DNA of 57,405 nucleotides from Pirellula staleyi DSM 6068. Its GTDB lineage: Bacteria; Planctomycetota; Planctomycetia; Pirellulales; Pirellulaceae. Location of the stretch: contig CAMDKL010000014.1 of the NCBI GenBank assembly GCA_945900945.1, forward strand, positions 1-57,405, in the 5' to 3' direction. Within the stretch, counting starts at the first letter, position 1. Each line of letters starts with the position of its first letter. Below the pieces are notes generated by a model that saw only the letters and a program-made list of their open reading frames with translations, had not been told where the DNA came from and made no database searches. Below are positions 33,825 through 43,468 of this stretch, piece after piece. Made by a program: the position numbers and the translations under genes.

Positions 33825-36596
33825 TTACGGCTTTGCGGGCGTAGGTTTCGCAAAGTCGCCTGCGGTCGCAATCACAAATCGATCTGGCAAAATGGTTTCG
33901 CTGATCGCATCGTTTACCTCATCCACGGTCAAATGGGCAACTTCCGCTTCGAGTTTTTCGTAGTATTCCATGCTTCGCCCGGTAAAAAGATTGTTCGCTA
34001 GAATGTGGGTGAGCTCTCTGTCGAGAGAACGTCCGAGGCGTTGATTTTGCAAGTAGCCTTGAATGTTATCCTTAAGTTCTTTTTCGGTTACTCCATCCTT
34101 AACTAGCTTGCGAACCTCCTCGTTGATGACTCTTACGAGCTTGTCGCGATTTGCCGGGTTTGTAATCGCCCTGATCGTAATCGCTGCTCGCTCATCCATC
34201 GGGCTTGCCACAAAACTGCTTGAAACTCCATACGAGAGTCCTTCATCCTGCCGAACTCGATTTCCTAGTCGCGAAGCTAAACTACTGCCACCGAGAATGG
34301 TGTTTCCCATCAAAAGTGCAGGATAGTTAGGATGGTCGTCTCGAATCGCGTATTGCTGGCTAGCGATGTAGTTGGAATTTGCCTTGTCCGGAGTTTCGAT
34401 CGACTGCATTGGGATTTTAACGTCAATCGTGGCCGTTGCAGCGATGCGTTGGTAAGGGATTTTCGATTTCCAGTTTGCGAGCATCGCGGACAGCTTGATC
34501 TCAACTTCTTTTACGTCGAAATCACCAACCACTGTAACTTCGCCTTCGGTACCGGACAGGAATTTGCTGTGGATTTCCTTGATGTCGGAAAGTCTGAGAT
34601 TTCGATGGTCCTCCAGTACTTCTTCGATGGTGGAAACGTAGCGTACATCGCCTCGTTTGTAAGGACTCAGAATGCGGGAAACTGCTTGAGCAGCCAACAC
34701 ACCCGGCTCGTTTCTTTGATTCTCTAGTTGCGTGAACATTTGGTCCTTAAGCAGCGACAATTCTGTGTCATCCATGAGTGGATTGCGGAGAATGTCCTCA
34801 ATCAATGTGAGCACATCGATTAGCTTGTCGCGTTTTGTTTCTACGGAAACAGTTAGTACTTGCGGTAGGGAACTTACGCGAATAGCGGCTTTGAGTTTGT
34901 CTTTAAGGTCGTTGAGTTGCTGCAAAGTAAGGGTTTTTGTACCTCGCTCCATGAGGCTGCCAAGCATTTCGCACGCAGCTGTTTTGCCCATCAACGATTT
35001 TTCGTCACCGAATCGAAGTTTGAGCATGAGATTGACCGTACTGCCACGCGTCTTCTTTGGCAAGAATGCGTAGGGAACTCCCGTCTTGAGTTCGCCACGG
35101 ACGAGCCGACTCTCGATATTCTTTGGCGTTGGGTCGAACTGTTCCCCTTCGCTAATGGCTTCTCTACCTTCGTAGCCCTTTACGAGTGCAGAAACGTCTG
35201 GACGACCGGGGATTTCGATGCGTTCGGATCTTTCCGTAGGCAGAAACAGTCCCACGGTTCGGTTGTTTCGAACTAGATATTTTTGGGCAACGCGTTGAAC
35301 TTGTTCAGGTGTAGCGCTCTCGATTGAATCTCGATACAAGAAATATAATCGCCAATCACCTTGTGCAGCCCAATCGCTCAGGCTAACGGCGAGGCTATCT
35401 GTTTTCGATGCTGCCATTTCCCGCGCATTGAGAATCTGTTGTCGCGCTCGATCCACTTCTTCGACAGTGACAGGATTGTCGGAAAGATTTTCCAGGGTAT
35501 CTATCATGGCAGCTTGCGCGACATCGAGTGCCCTATCTTTTGGGACTTGCGCAAAAAAGAACATCGTTCCTGGATCATGCAGTCCGATTGCACCGCCAAA
35601 CATCCCTGTCGCCTTCTTGGTCTCAATCATGGACTTGTACAATCGACCGCTGGGTTCATCGGTTAGGACTGACGTTAGCAAATCCACTGCTGCGAATTCC
35701 GAGTCGCTGCCGCAAGGAATGTGATACATACTGCCTACGACTTGAACGTCACCCACGCGGCGAACGACGGTAATGCGATCGCCATCTTGAGGTGGTTCGA
35801 CCGTGTAGGTTTGAATGAGTGGAGTCTTTGGTTTTGTGAGAACACCAAAATACTTTCGGACGAATTCGAGAGCCTTCTTCTCATCAAAGCTGCCGGCAAT
35901 CACGAGCATGGCGTTGTCGGGACGGTAGTACTTGCGATAGAACGCACGTAAGCTATCGATGGGTACACGCTCGATGTCGCTCCGATTACCAATAGTCGAA
36001 TTGCCGTAATTGTGCCATTGATAGGCAGCTGAAAACATGCGTTGCTGGAGAACTCGAATCGGGTTGTTCTCACCGCGTTCAAATTCGCTTCGCACGACAG
36101 TAAACTCTTTTTGGAGGTCCTCGTTTAGGATTTTGCTGTTCACCAATCGGTCGGCTTCCAGGCGAACGGCAAATTCTAGGTTTTCGTCTGAGGCATTGAG
36201 TGTTTCGAAATAGTTGGTCCGGTCAAGCCAGGTTGTGCCATTGAAAACGGCACCGTGATCTCGCAACACTTCCGGGATCTTCGGGTAAAGCTCTGTTCCT
36301 TTAAAGAGCATGTGCTCCAAGAGGTGGGCCATTCCTGTCTCGCCGTAGCCTTCGTGGCGTGAACCGACGAAAACCGTACAATTGACCGTAACCTTGGGCT
36401 GACTTTTGTCCGAAAAAAGCAGGATCTTGAGTCCATTATCGAGGACGTATTCATTCATTCCCTCAACGGATCCGATTTTAATTGGCATCTTGTCGTCAGC
36501 GACTCCGTTAGCAGAATGATTGAAAAGGCCAAAGAGGCCGCTTAGGGCTAATAGCAAGCAGGAATTGTATCCCGTGCGCAAAAGGGCTTGTTGCAT
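33825..36596 (-). CDS. M16 family zinc metallopeptidase (pitrilysin-like), two-domain
   Basis: A 923-residue secreted peptidase. A signal peptide (SCLLLALSGLFGLFNHSANG) precedes the first M16 half, whose inverted zinc motif is HLLEH at residues 91-95 (in GMAHLLEHMLFKG), with the downstream Glu in FTVVRSEFERGENNP. The second half (from about 470) repeats the fold without the zinc motif (LMLKLRFGDEKSLMGKTAAC), as usual in fused M16 proteins where the C-terminal half helps close the chamber. It probably degrades peptides in the periplasm. The ATG at 36596 is well placed for the signal. It is divergent from the Rieske gene across a 129-base spacer. Confidence 0.92.
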   Translation of the reverse strand: MQQALLRTGYNSCLLLALSGLFGLFNHSANGVADDKMPIKIGSVEGMNEYVLDNGLKILLFSDKSQPKVTVNCTVFVGSRHEGYGETGMAHLLEHMLFKGTELYPKIPEVLRDHGAVFNGTTWLDRTNYFETLNASDENLEFAVRLEADRLVNSKILNEDLQKEFTVVRSEFERGENNPIRVLQQRMFSAAYQWHNYGNSTIGNRSDIERVPIDSLRAFYRKYYRPDNAMLVIAGSFDEKKALEFVRKYFGVLTKPKTPLIQTYTVEPPQDGDRITVVRRVGDVQVVGSMYHIPCGSDSEFAAVDLLTSVLTDEPSGRLYKSMIETKKATGMFGGAIGLHDPGTMFFFAQVPKDRALDVAQAAMIDTLENLSDNPVTVEEVDRARQQILNAREMAASKTDSLAVSLSDWAAQGDWRLYFLYRDSIESATPEQVQRVAQKYLVRNNRTVGLFLPTERSERIEIPGRPDVSALVKGYEGREAISEGEQFDPTPKNIESRLVRGELKTGVPYAFLPKKTRGSTVNLMLKLRFGDEKSLMGKTAACEMLGSLMERGTKTLTLQQLNDLKDKLKAAIRVSSLPQVLTVSVETKRDKLIDVLTLIEDILRNPLMDDTELSLLKDQMFTQLENQRNEPGVLAAQAVSRILSPYKRGDVRYVSTIEEVLEDHRNLRLSDIKEIHSKFLSGTEGEVTVVGDFDVKEVEIKLSAMLANWKSKIPYQRIAATATIDVKIPMQSIETPDKANSNYIASQQYAIRDDHPNYPALLMGNTILGGSSLASRLGNRVRQDEGLSYGVSSSFVASPMDERAAITIRAITNPANRDKLVRVINEEVRKLVKDGVTEKELKDNIQGYLQNQRLGRSLDRELTHILANNLFTGRSMEYYEKLEAEVAHLTVDEVNDAISETILPDRFVIATAGDFAKPTPAKP

Positions 36597-36725
36597 CGTG
36601 AAATGGTCCTGTGGCTCGCGAAACTACGAGGTTCATTCAATGAAGCGGAAGATTGTAATACAATTCGAAGTATTAGTAGATTGGACATCCACCGAAGTAA
36701 CAGAATAATCAGATTGGGCAATAGA

Positions 36726-37034
36726 ATGGCATGGCAAAGAGTCTGCGCGTCAAATGATCTCGCTGAAGGCCAATCCGTAGAAGTCGTTTTTCGAGGAGAC
36801 GTAATCGCCGTTTATCGCCACGCAAGCGAACTTTACGCAATCGACGGAATCTGCATGCATCAGGGTGGGCCATTGGCTCGGGGCCGAGTTGTGGATGGCA
36901 CCGTTATTTGTCCGTGGCATGGATGGCAATATGAGTTGTCGACCGGAAATCACGCCCCAACCTGCAAACCGATGCTAAAAACCTTCAAAATCCAAGAATC
37001 CGGAGGGATAATTGAGATTGACTTGCCCGCATAA
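36726..37034 (+). CDS. Rieske-type [2Fe-2S] ferredoxin
   Basis: A 102-residue soluble protein consisting of a Rieske domain. The cluster ligands are Cys43 and His45 (CMHQGG) and Cys62 and His65 (CPWHGW). There is no signal peptide or membrane segment, so it is likely a cytoplasmic ferredoxin or the small electron-transfer partner of an oxygenase, as in the NirD- or BphF-type families. The ATG at 36726 starts MAWQRVCASNDLAEG, the normal domain start. Its partner enzyme is not in this window. The next gene, an L,D-transpeptidase, starts 45 bases later and is functionally unrelated. Confidence 0.9.
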   Translation: MAWQRVCASNDLAEGQSVEVVFRGDVIAVYRHASELYAIDGICMHQGGPLARGRVVDGTVICPWHGWQYELSTGNHAPTCKPMLKTFKIQESGGIIEIDLPA

Positions 37035-37079
37035 CAAATCCTAGCATCCTGCGTGGTCAAGAAGAACTAAGAATTTTGA

Positions 37080-38492
37080 ATGGATATTCGGTCAGGGAGG
37101 ACCGCAGTGCAAACTATCAAAACTGCCATCGTCGTTGTGTTATTACTGTTCGTTCTCTACGGGGGCTATGTTGCCATGAACGGGACGGATTCGCAGCTCA
37201 AACCGGCATTGATGGATCTAATAAGCCTCGATCAAACGATGCCCGACGTTTCCGGCCCGTCACCGATCGCCGCAAGCAATTCCGGGACTGCATCCAGCAG
37301 CTTCGACATATTCAATAGCTCGCCCTCGAAAGGGTTTTCGTCCAATACGAATGCCTCTCCTTTCACCAATCCAACCAACCCCGAGCAAGCGGTGCCGCCG
37401 ATTTCTTTTTCGAGTCCAACCAATTCTACATTGCAACCAGCACCTTTGTTGCCCCCCCTGACAGCAAATCCGACACCCGGCAACATCGATTTCCCTGCCC
37501 TTCCACCTTTAGCAAACGCTCAAACGTCGAATTCTAATTCTTCCTTCCCAGTCGCAAGCAGTGACAAGTTTTCGCCTAGCTTGCGCGAAGCGTCGGTTCC
37601 AATTCCGACGAACACCCCAGGCTTCGGACTTAACGTTCTGGATTCCAAACTAATTCCTGAGTTCTCGACGAGCTTGCCAGTGCCCGCTCCCACAACCAAA
37701 CCGCTCCCAGCTCTCGATCTTCCGAGCGAAATGACGGTTATCCCTCCTGGAGGTTCGGCTGATCTGTCATCATCTTCGATCAAATCATCAGCGAGCAAGT
37801 CGTATGAGAACGCAAAAGACTTGGCCATGGAGCAGATCGACCGGGGCAATTTGAAAGATGCTTTGGCAACGCTCTCGATGTTCTATAATGCTTCGGAAAT
37901 CACTACGGAACAACGTCAGGATCTGCTGGATCTGCTGGACGCATTGTCCCGCGAAGTAGTCTTTTCTCGCCGCCATTTTCTCGACATGGCTTACGTAGTC
38001 GCTCCGGGCGAAACACTCGAACAGGTTGCCAAACGGTACAAACTGCCTTCTGAGATTCTGGCTCGCATCAACGCAATCGACACGACGTCGCAACTTCGAA
38101 GCGGCGAGAAGCTCAAGGTTATTCCTGGACCATTCCGCGCCGAAGTCGACCTCGCCAAAAACGAACTTACGATCTTCTTGGGTGATTTGTACGCGGGTCG
38201 ATATCCCGTCGCATTCGGAGATGAGCCGTCACCGCAAGTGGGTGTATTTCAAGTGATCGACAAACAAAAAAACAGAAACTACTACGGCAATGGCGTACAG
38301 ATCCAAGCGACGGATCCTCGCAATCCATTCGGAGGTTACTGGATCGACTTGGGACAAGAACTCTGTATCCACGGCTCTTCGAATAGCGGACCCACCGATA
38401 GCAAACTGGGTTGCATCAGCCTTTCGCCTATGGATGCTAACGATGTCTTCGGAATGCTAAGCCGAGGCTCTCAAGTAACTATTCGCAGGTAA
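37080..38492 (+). CDS. LysM + YkuD L,D-transpeptidase
   Basis: A 470-residue membrane-anchored protein. One TM helix is near the N-terminus (TIKTAIVVVLLLFVLYGGYV). Residues about 45-250 are a low-complexity Ser/Pro/Asn-rich linker. A short helical region follows, then a LysM domain (AYVVAPGETLEQVAKRYKLP) for peptidoglycan binding. The C-terminal YkuD catalytic domain has RAEVDLAKNELTIFLGDLYA and the active-site set HGSS (His431) and LGCISLS (Cys445). L,D-transpeptidases make 3-3 peptidoglycan cross-links or attach proteins to it. This supports a peptidoglycan wall in this planctomycete. The start at 37080 is upstream of the TM helix. Confidence 0.93.
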   Translation: MDIRSGRTAVQTIKTAIVVVLLLFVLYGGYVAMNGTDSQLKPALMDLISLDQTMPDVSGPSPIAASNSGTASSSFDIFNSSPSKGFSSNTNASPFTNPTNPEQAVPPISFSSPTNSTLQPAPLLPPLTANPTPGNIDFPALPPLANAQTSNSNSSFPVASSDKFSPSLREASVPIPTNTPGFGLNVLDSKLIPEFSTSLPVPAPTTKPLPALDLPSEMTVIPPGGSADLSSSSIKSSASKSYENAKDLAMEQIDRGNLKDALATLSMFYNASEITTEQRQDLLDLLDALSREVVFSRRHFLDMAYVVAPGETLEQVAKRYKLPSEILARINAIDTTSQLRSGEKLKVIPGPFRAEVDLAKNELTIFLGDLYAGRYPVAFGDEPSPQVGVFQVIDKQKNRNYYGNGVQIQATDPRNPFGGYWIDLGQELCIHGSSNSGPTDSKLGCISLSPMDANDVFGMLSRGSQVTIRR

Positions 38493-38525
38493 AGGGTGAC
38501 CGCAAGCCTCGGCAAGTTCTTATTC

Positions 38526-39401
38526 TTATGCTTCGACCGAAAGAATTGCAGTTGTAGCGTGCGACTCACCGGGCGAGAGTTCGATTCGACCTGCTGCCAC
38601 GTTGGCTGTTTCGATACAAACCATCGCAGGCCACTCGTCATCCCCAAAATCAGCCATGCGTTTGCTTTTGTCGATCCATGGGTTCCAAACCACAGTCGAC
38701 ACCGAGCCCGATTTGGATACTCGTATTACCCGCTTCATGCCGTCGTCCATTAGCAGGCAATCGGCCCGAGTATCGACGTAAACGCGATCGGTCTCTCCTG
38801 CAAACTGGATCGGTATTCCCGAAGCTGGTCTCAATGCTGCTTGGTCTACCTTGTCAATGTAGGCCACTGTCTCCAAGCCCGCGATCGAAATTGTGCGAAT
38901 ATCGCTCACTGCAAAGTAGGTGTGCAACGCATCCTCGAACGACTGTGGCGATGTCGCGTCCTTAGAAAGTTCCGTTCGCAAAGTCATCCTTAAGACTCTG
39001 CCAAACTCCACATCAAAGTTCAATACAAACGGATCGATCGAGGTCGCCAAACCCATTGCGATTGCACCGTCCTCTTTCGAAAGCGTTGAAACAACTTGCC
39101 ACTCTACAAGTCGAGCAGAACCATGCGCAGGTGCAGACGAATCCTTTGCATTTGGCCCAAACCACGGAAAACAAATTGGGACGCCGCCTCGAATAGGCCT
39201 CCCCTTGTCAAAGTTCGACTTCTGGCTTAGCCATAGCACGGGTTGTTGACCAGCAGGAACCCAAGAGGTGACGTGCGCACCCTGCAAAACCAATTCGCCA
39301 TGACATGCGGGTGTGTTGACGACCGCTCGTAATAACCCTCCATCTCCCTGCTCAAAAGCCAAACCTGGAATTGCAAAGAGTCTCTTAAGTTCGCTTAGCA
39401 T
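38526..39401 (-). CDS. D-hexose-6-phosphate mutarotase (YeaD-like)
   Basis: A 291-residue aldose-1-epimerase-superfamily protein that speeds interconversion of alpha and beta glucose-6-phosphate. Characteristic segments are CHGELVLQGAHVTSWVPAGQ, then QPVLWLSQKSNFDKGRPIRG and GGVPICFPWFGPNAKDSSAP, AHGSARLVEWQVVSTLSKED (His likely catalytic), and DALHTYFAVSDIRTISIAGL with WNPWIDKSKRMADFGDDEWP near the end. The carboxylate pair and histidines fit the family. No neighbour of the same pathway is adjacent, and it is convergent with the L,D-transpeptidase gene. Confidence 0.9.
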   Translation of the reverse strand: MLSELKRLFAIPGLAFEQGDGGLLRAVVNTPACHGELVLQGAHVTSWVPAGQQPVLWLSQKSNFDKGRPIRGGVPICFPWFGPNAKDSSAPAHGSARLVEWQVVSTLSKEDGAIAMGLATSIDPFVLNFDVEFGRVLRMTLRTELSKDATSPQSFEDALHTYFAVSDIRTISIAGLETVAYIDKVDQAALRPASGIPIQFAGETDRVYVDTRADCLLMDDGMKRVIRVSKSGSVSTVVWNPWIDKSKRMADFGDDEWPAMVCIETANVAAGRIELSPGESHATTAILSVEA

Positions 39402-39494
39402 TCGCTTTTACCTATCCTTTTATATTAGCCACATGGAATTGCCTGAAACGGAACGAAAAATTGCGGCTAGCACAGGCTGTAACCGATGGGGGAA

Positions 39495-39977
39495 CTACTC
39501 GATTGCGTTTGCCAATTTCAAGCATGCCAACAGCGCATTTGCGGCTTCCTCCCCTTTGTTTCCTACATTTCCTCCGCTGCGCTGAATCGCTTGTTCCAGC
39601 GAATGGACGGTTAGCAATCCGAGTGCTACCGGTTTGTTATGTTCCAATGAAAGCTGCATTAAACCCATAGTGACGGCACGGTTTAGATGTTGATCGTGTG
39701 TGGTTTCCCCCTGGATGACTGCTCCCAAGGCAATCACGCCGCGGCACGTTGGCTGCTTGATGGCAAGCTGAGTTGCATAGGTCAATTCCCATGCTCCAGG
39801 AACCCGAATCACGTGAATATCCGCATCGTTGATGGCGTTCGCGATCAGGGTTTGAACGGCGGCTTTGCATAGCTTGCAAGTGATGTTTTCGTTGTATTCC
39901 GAAACGACTACCGCGATGACACTCGCGCAGTTGAGTTTTGGCTCGGCCGATGGGCTAGGTGCAATTTCTCGCGGCAT
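39495..39977 (-). CDS. ribH: 6,7-dimethyl-8-ribityllumazine synthase
   Basis: Condenses 5-amino-6-ribitylaminouracil with 3,4-dihydroxy-2-butanone 4-phosphate, the penultimate step in riboflavin synthesis, usually as a 60-subunit capsid. Motifs are VVVSEYNENITCKL, IHVIRVPGAWELTYATQL and ALGAVIQGETTHDQHL (catalytic His94), then PVALGLLTVHSLEQAIQRSG. Its 160 residues are normal. The start at 39977 is likely. It follows rho on the same strand by a reversed order: rho lies downstream, 34 bases away, so both may be one transcript. Confidence 0.95.
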   Translation of the reverse strand: MPREIAPSPSAEPKLNCASVIAVVVSEYNENITCKLCKAAVQTLIANAINDADIHVIRVPGAWELTYATQLAIKQPTCRGVIALGAVIQGETTHDQHLNRAVTMGLMQLSLEHNKPVALGLLTVHSLEQAIQRSGGNVGNKGEEAANALLACLKLANAIE

Positions 39978-40011
39978 GTCTTACGGTCTATTGTTATACG
40001 GTTTGTTAGTT

Positions 40012-41433
40012 CTATGAAAGGCGAATACCCATGAGGAATTCTGCGTTCGATTTTGTCTTGGACAGTTTCTGGACAAGTGTTTCCATGGCATCCGGTGGAT
40101 TGACATCGGCCAATAGTTTCCTTAGCGTTGAAATGCGTTGGTACTCGTTAGGGGCCAGCAAAGCCTCTTCGCGGCGTGTTCCCGATTGATTGATGTTGAT
40201 GGCAGGCCAAATGCGCCGATCTACCATGGCTCTGTCCAATACGATCTCCAAGTTGCCAGTGCCTTTGAACTCCTCAAAGATAACGTCATCCATCCTGCTG
40301 CCAGTTCCGACCAAGGCCGTAGCAATAATTGTTAACGAGCCGCCTTCCTCCATTTTTCGAGCAGCCCCAAAAAATGATTTGGGTTTTTGCATCGCATTCG
40401 CATCCAGTCCGCCCGATAGCAGTTTTCCAGACTGAAGACACTCCCCATTCCACGCACGCGCCAGACGCGTTATTGAGTCCAAAAAAATGACCACATCGAC
40501 GCCGTCCTCGACCAATCGCTTTGCCTTTTCAAGGACCATTTGACTCACTTGGATATGCCTCGAAGCGGGCTCGTCAAACGTGCTGCTAATGACCTCACAC
40601 TTGGGTCCTCGTACCTCTCGCATCATGTCCGTGACCTCCTCTGGGCGCTCATCGATTAGCAGCATGATCACGTACGAAGCTGGGTAATTCTGAAGCACCG
40701 CTCTGGCCATTTTTTGCAGCAAGATGGTTTTCCCAGATCGAGGCGGTGAAACGATGAGTCCGCGTTGCCCGAAGCCGATCGGGGCGATCAGATCGACGAC
40801 CCGAGTTTCGATCACGTCTGCCGAGGTTTCCAAAACGATTCGAACTTTTGGATGCAGAGGTGTTAATGCATCGAACGGTGTTCGCGACCGAACAATGTTG
40901 GGGTTGCGATGATTGATCGCTTCGACTCGTAGCAATGCGAAGTAGCGTTCGTTTTCTTTCGGAGGGCGAACTTGGCCCGAAATAGTCATTCCCGTTGTTA
41001 AACCAAATCGGCGAATCTGTGACGGTGAAATATAGATGTCATCCGGGCACGATATATAGTGGTGGCTCGATGATCTAAGAAACCCAAAGCCATCGGCTAG
41101 AATCTCCAAAGTTCCCTCACCGTACAGAATCCCAGAAGATAGCATCCTCGCCTTGAGCACTTGGAATATGAGATCCTGGCGATCGAGTTGTTCCGGGCTG
41201 GCGATGTGCTCCGTATTTGCATTTGCCAACAAATCCTCTAAAGGCATTTGCTGCAACGTTGCAAAATCAAGAGACTCACGCCTTTCGACGCTAAGCGGAG
41301 TCGCACCTGAATTGCGTTGTTCCTTAAACAGCTCTTCGGAGAAAGAAAAAGTTTCCTCCCGCTTAAACTGCGGCTTTGGACGCGGATCGCTTTTCGAGCG
41401 AGCAGCAGCAGCATCATCATCTTGACCGGTCAT
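40012..41433 (-). CDS. rho: transcription termination factor Rho
   Basis: A 473-residue RNA-dependent ATPase hexamer that ends transcription. The N-terminus is charged and variable for ~85 residues; such extensions are usual in this phylum. The OB-fold RNA-binding domain has [20 protein letters not shown]. The motor domain has Walker A in [20 protein letters not shown], Walker B in [20 protein letters not shown], the R-loop in [20 protein letters not shown] and a conserved tail ELVLDR-like ([20 protein letters not shown]). ATG 41433 is well supported by position. It is downstream of ribH. A 246-base spacer upstream of its start separates it from purN. Confidence 0.97.
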   Translation of the reverse strand: MTGQDDDAAAARSKSDPRPKPQFKREETFSFSEELFKEQRNSGATPLSVERRESLDFATLQQMPLEDLLANANTEHIASPEQLDRQDLIFQVLKARMLSSGILYGEGTLEILADGFGFLRSSSHHYISCPDDIYISPSQIRRFGLTTGMTISGQVRPPKENERYFALLRVEAINHRNPNIVRSRTPFDALTPLHPKVRIVLETSADVIETRVVDLIAPIGFGQRGLIVSPPRSGKTILLQKMARAVLQNYPASYVIMLLIDERPEEVTDMMREVRGPKCEVISSTFDEPASRHIQVSQMVLEKAKRLVEDGVDVVIFLDSITRLARAWNGECLQSGKLLSGGLDANAMQKPKSFFGAARKMEEGGSLTIIATALVGTGSRMDDVIFEEFKGTGNLEIVLDRAMVDRRIWPAININQSGTRREEALLAPNEYQRISTLRKLLADVNPPDAMETLVQKLSKTKSNAEFLMGIRLS

Positions 41434-41679
41434 AGTGGGTAGGCGTCGAAAAGCATCGAATTGACTATTGCTCGCGCCATCCTACAAAAAGGATGCAGTG
41501 CACCACTTTGAGTTGGGATCGCCGAACTTCAAAACGAAATGAGGAGGGAGGCTAGGAAGAGTTGGATTACAGCCGTTGACATGTCAGCAGTTGCTATCCT
41601 AAAGATTATAGCTTCTCAAGCCATAAAACTGCAACTCTAAGATTCAAGATGTTTTGATCACCATCATTTGAAAGGGAAA

Positions 41680-42276
41680 TCAAGGCCCAGATTGCCTTGC
41701 CGCTATTTGGCGTATCGCGTCAGGCAAAGCTATGCATTCCAGTTCAAACACGCGACGCTGGAGTGATTCAGCAGAATCGGTGGTGAGCACGTCGCAAGTC
41801 CGCTGCAAAATTATGGGACCGTGATCGTACTCGTTATCAACGAAATGCACGGTGCAACCGGAAACCATCACCCCAAAATCGATGGCCGCTTGATGCACTC
41901 TCAGCCCATACATTCCTTTGCCCGAAAACGAAGGAATCAACGACGGGTGGATATTGATGACCCTGTTCTCAAAGTCCGATGGAATCAGAACATGTTGGAT
42001 ATATCCTCCCATTACAACTAACTGCACTCCAGCCTGGCGAATCGGGCCAAATACGTTTTCGGAATGTTCTTCCGCAGTTTGTGTCTTCTTTTTGGGAACA
42101 ATCACTGTAGGAATCGATGCCGCCTCCGCAAACTTCAGCCCGCCTGCCTCCTTTTTGGAACTGACAACCAAACGGAAATCTACCTTCAGAGTCCCGCGAT
42201 CTCGCAACTCAATAAGATTTTTAAGCGTAGAACCACTTCCAGAAATCAAGACGGCGACAGGGTAGAGTCCCTTCAT
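41680..42276 (-). CDS. purN: phosphoribosylglycinamide formyltransferase
   Basis: Transfers formyl from 10-formyl-THF to GAR in purine synthesis. The 198-residue protein from ATG 42276 begins LYPVAVLISGSGSTLKNLIE, the PurN phosphate loop. NIHPSLIPSF carries the catalytic Asn109-His110 pair and HFVDNEYDHGPII the catalytic acid region. The reading frame extends 138 codons upstream, but that part overlaps the tlpA-like gene and is not PurN-like. The ATG lies 7 bases past the TlpA stop, so translational coupling is likely. Normal E. coli PurN has about 212 residues. Confidence 0.94.
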   Translation of the reverse strand: MKGLYPVAVLISGSGSTLKNLIELRDRGTLKVDFRLVVSSKKEAGGLKFAEAASIPTVIVPKKKTQTAEEHSENVFGPIRQAGVQLVVMGGYIQHVLIPSDFENRVINIHPSLIPSFSGKGMYGLRVHQAAIDFGVMVSGCTVHFVDNEYDHGPIILQRTCDVLTTDSAESLQRRVFELECIALPDAIRQIAARQSGP

Positions 42277-42283
42277 AGAGTCA

Positions 42284-43423
42284 TTACTTCTTGCTTTTTT
42301 TTGCTTCACTTTGTAGTTCCAAAAGAAACTCTTGGAAGCTTCCTTGATCGCTGCCGTCCGACAGTTTGACGGCTTGCGTTTGAGCTTGAATGGCAGGTTC
42401 CAAATTTCCAATTCCCGAGTACAGCCGACCAATGGTATCGAATAGATTGGCTTTGGTTGCGCCTTCCACGAGTGGTAGTGCTTTTTCAACAGCGGCAATA
42501 GAGATACGAATAATCTTCTTGCTTTGGAGTTTATTCTCAACATAGTTCTCGTACGCAGACCAGGCGACATCTTGAATGAAGAGCGGTTCACCAGCGCAGC
42601 TCGCAAAAAGCTCTTCATAGGACTTGGTAATGTCCTGGATATCAGCGCTGGAACGGATCTGCAAATCGATCTTGGATTTATAGAGTCCAAATTGAATGCG
42701 GCGGTCGGTTATCTTAGAAATGTAGCCGTCGATCGCAGCTACCGCTTCGGCGAATTTCTTATTTCTTGCTAGACTGCCAACCGTTTTTTGGATCTCTGCG
42801 ATCAGCTTCTGTTCGGAGGCGTACTTTTCACGATCCCACGTGTCCTCTATCACGGATTCGAGAATGCCGTCCATCTCCATCGGATGCCCAATCCATTCAA
42901 TTTTTGCATCTTTCCCAACGATAAACGCACATGGAATGCCGTCCTGATTTGCTGCAAGCATGTAATCAACATCGCTCGAACCATCGGGATCGGTTGTCAA
43001 ACAATACGCCTTCGTTACTTCGCCGATTGCTTTCTTCTTGCCGGACTCGTCTACTAGCTCGTTTCCTAGAAAGTCTTTTACTACGTCCAGGGGTTCGCTG
43101 CTAATACTAACGATTTGGAGCCCTTTGTCTGCGTAGGCGGACTGCAAATGGGCCAAATGTGGCATGCTCTGAACGCACGGTCCGCAGGTCGTTGCCCAAA
43201 ATTCAACGACATAGACTTTCCCTGATTTGAAGTCGGAAACCTTTGGGTATTTTCCCTCACCGTTTTGAACCCAGTGCTCTATGTTCAGCTTGGGTGCGAC
43301 AGAGCCAACGACAAGCTTTTCGGCAGCCATGGAAACGGTCGGTTGACTAATAAAAGAAATCCCGACCGGAACCATTAATGCTACAGGTGCAACTGCGATA
43401 ATCAACGAACGAAACAAGGTCAT
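42284..43423 (-). CDS. TlpA-like thioredoxin with C-terminal helical repeats
   Basis: A 379-residue exported protein. A hydrophobic signal (SLIIAVAPVALMVPVGISFI) leads into a thioredoxin-fold domain with ATTCGPCVQ, an active CxxC at Cys80 and Cys83 (SGKVYVVEFWATTCGPC). The second half (from about 205) is helical, with TPR-like pairs (EKALPLVEGATKANLFDTIG, then RLYSGIGNLEPAIQAQTQAV). Such proteins reduce or oxidise disulfides in the periplasm. purN follows after 7 bases. The fba gene precedes it by 45 bases on the same strand, so the three may form one transcript without obvious common function. Confidence 0.86.
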   Translation of the reverse strand: MTLFRSLIIAVAPVALMVPVGISFISQPTVSMAAEKLVVGSVAPKLNIEHWVQNGEGKYPKVSDFKSGKVYVVEFWATTCGPCVQSMPHLAHLQSAYADKGLQIVSISSEPLDVVKDFLGNELVDESGKKKAIGEVTKAYCLTTDPDGSSDVDYMLAANQDGIPCAFIVGKDAKIEWIGHPMEMDGILESVIEDTWDREKYASEQKLIAEIQKTVGSLARNKKFAEAVAAIDGYISKITDRRIQFGLYKSKIDLQIRSSADIQDITKSYEELFASCAGEPLFIQDVAWSAYENYVENKLQSKKIIRISIAAVEKALPLVEGATKANLFDTIGRLYSGIGNLEPAIQAQTQAVKLSDGSDQGSFQEFLLELQSEAKKSKK

Positions 43424-43468
43424 TGCAACACACTCCGAAATGACAACACAGTTACACAGAACGACTAT

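Noticed and set aside
40012-42276. A purine/riboflavin biosynthesis cluster (ribH, rho, purN)
   Set aside because: The genes are neighbours but serve different pathways and rho stands between; no shared regulation such as an FMN riboswitch is visible.
41680-42690. PurN with a 138-residue N-terminal extension
   Set aside because: The extension is antisense-free but lies inside the TlpA-like gene in another frame and is not protein-like; PurN begins at 42276.
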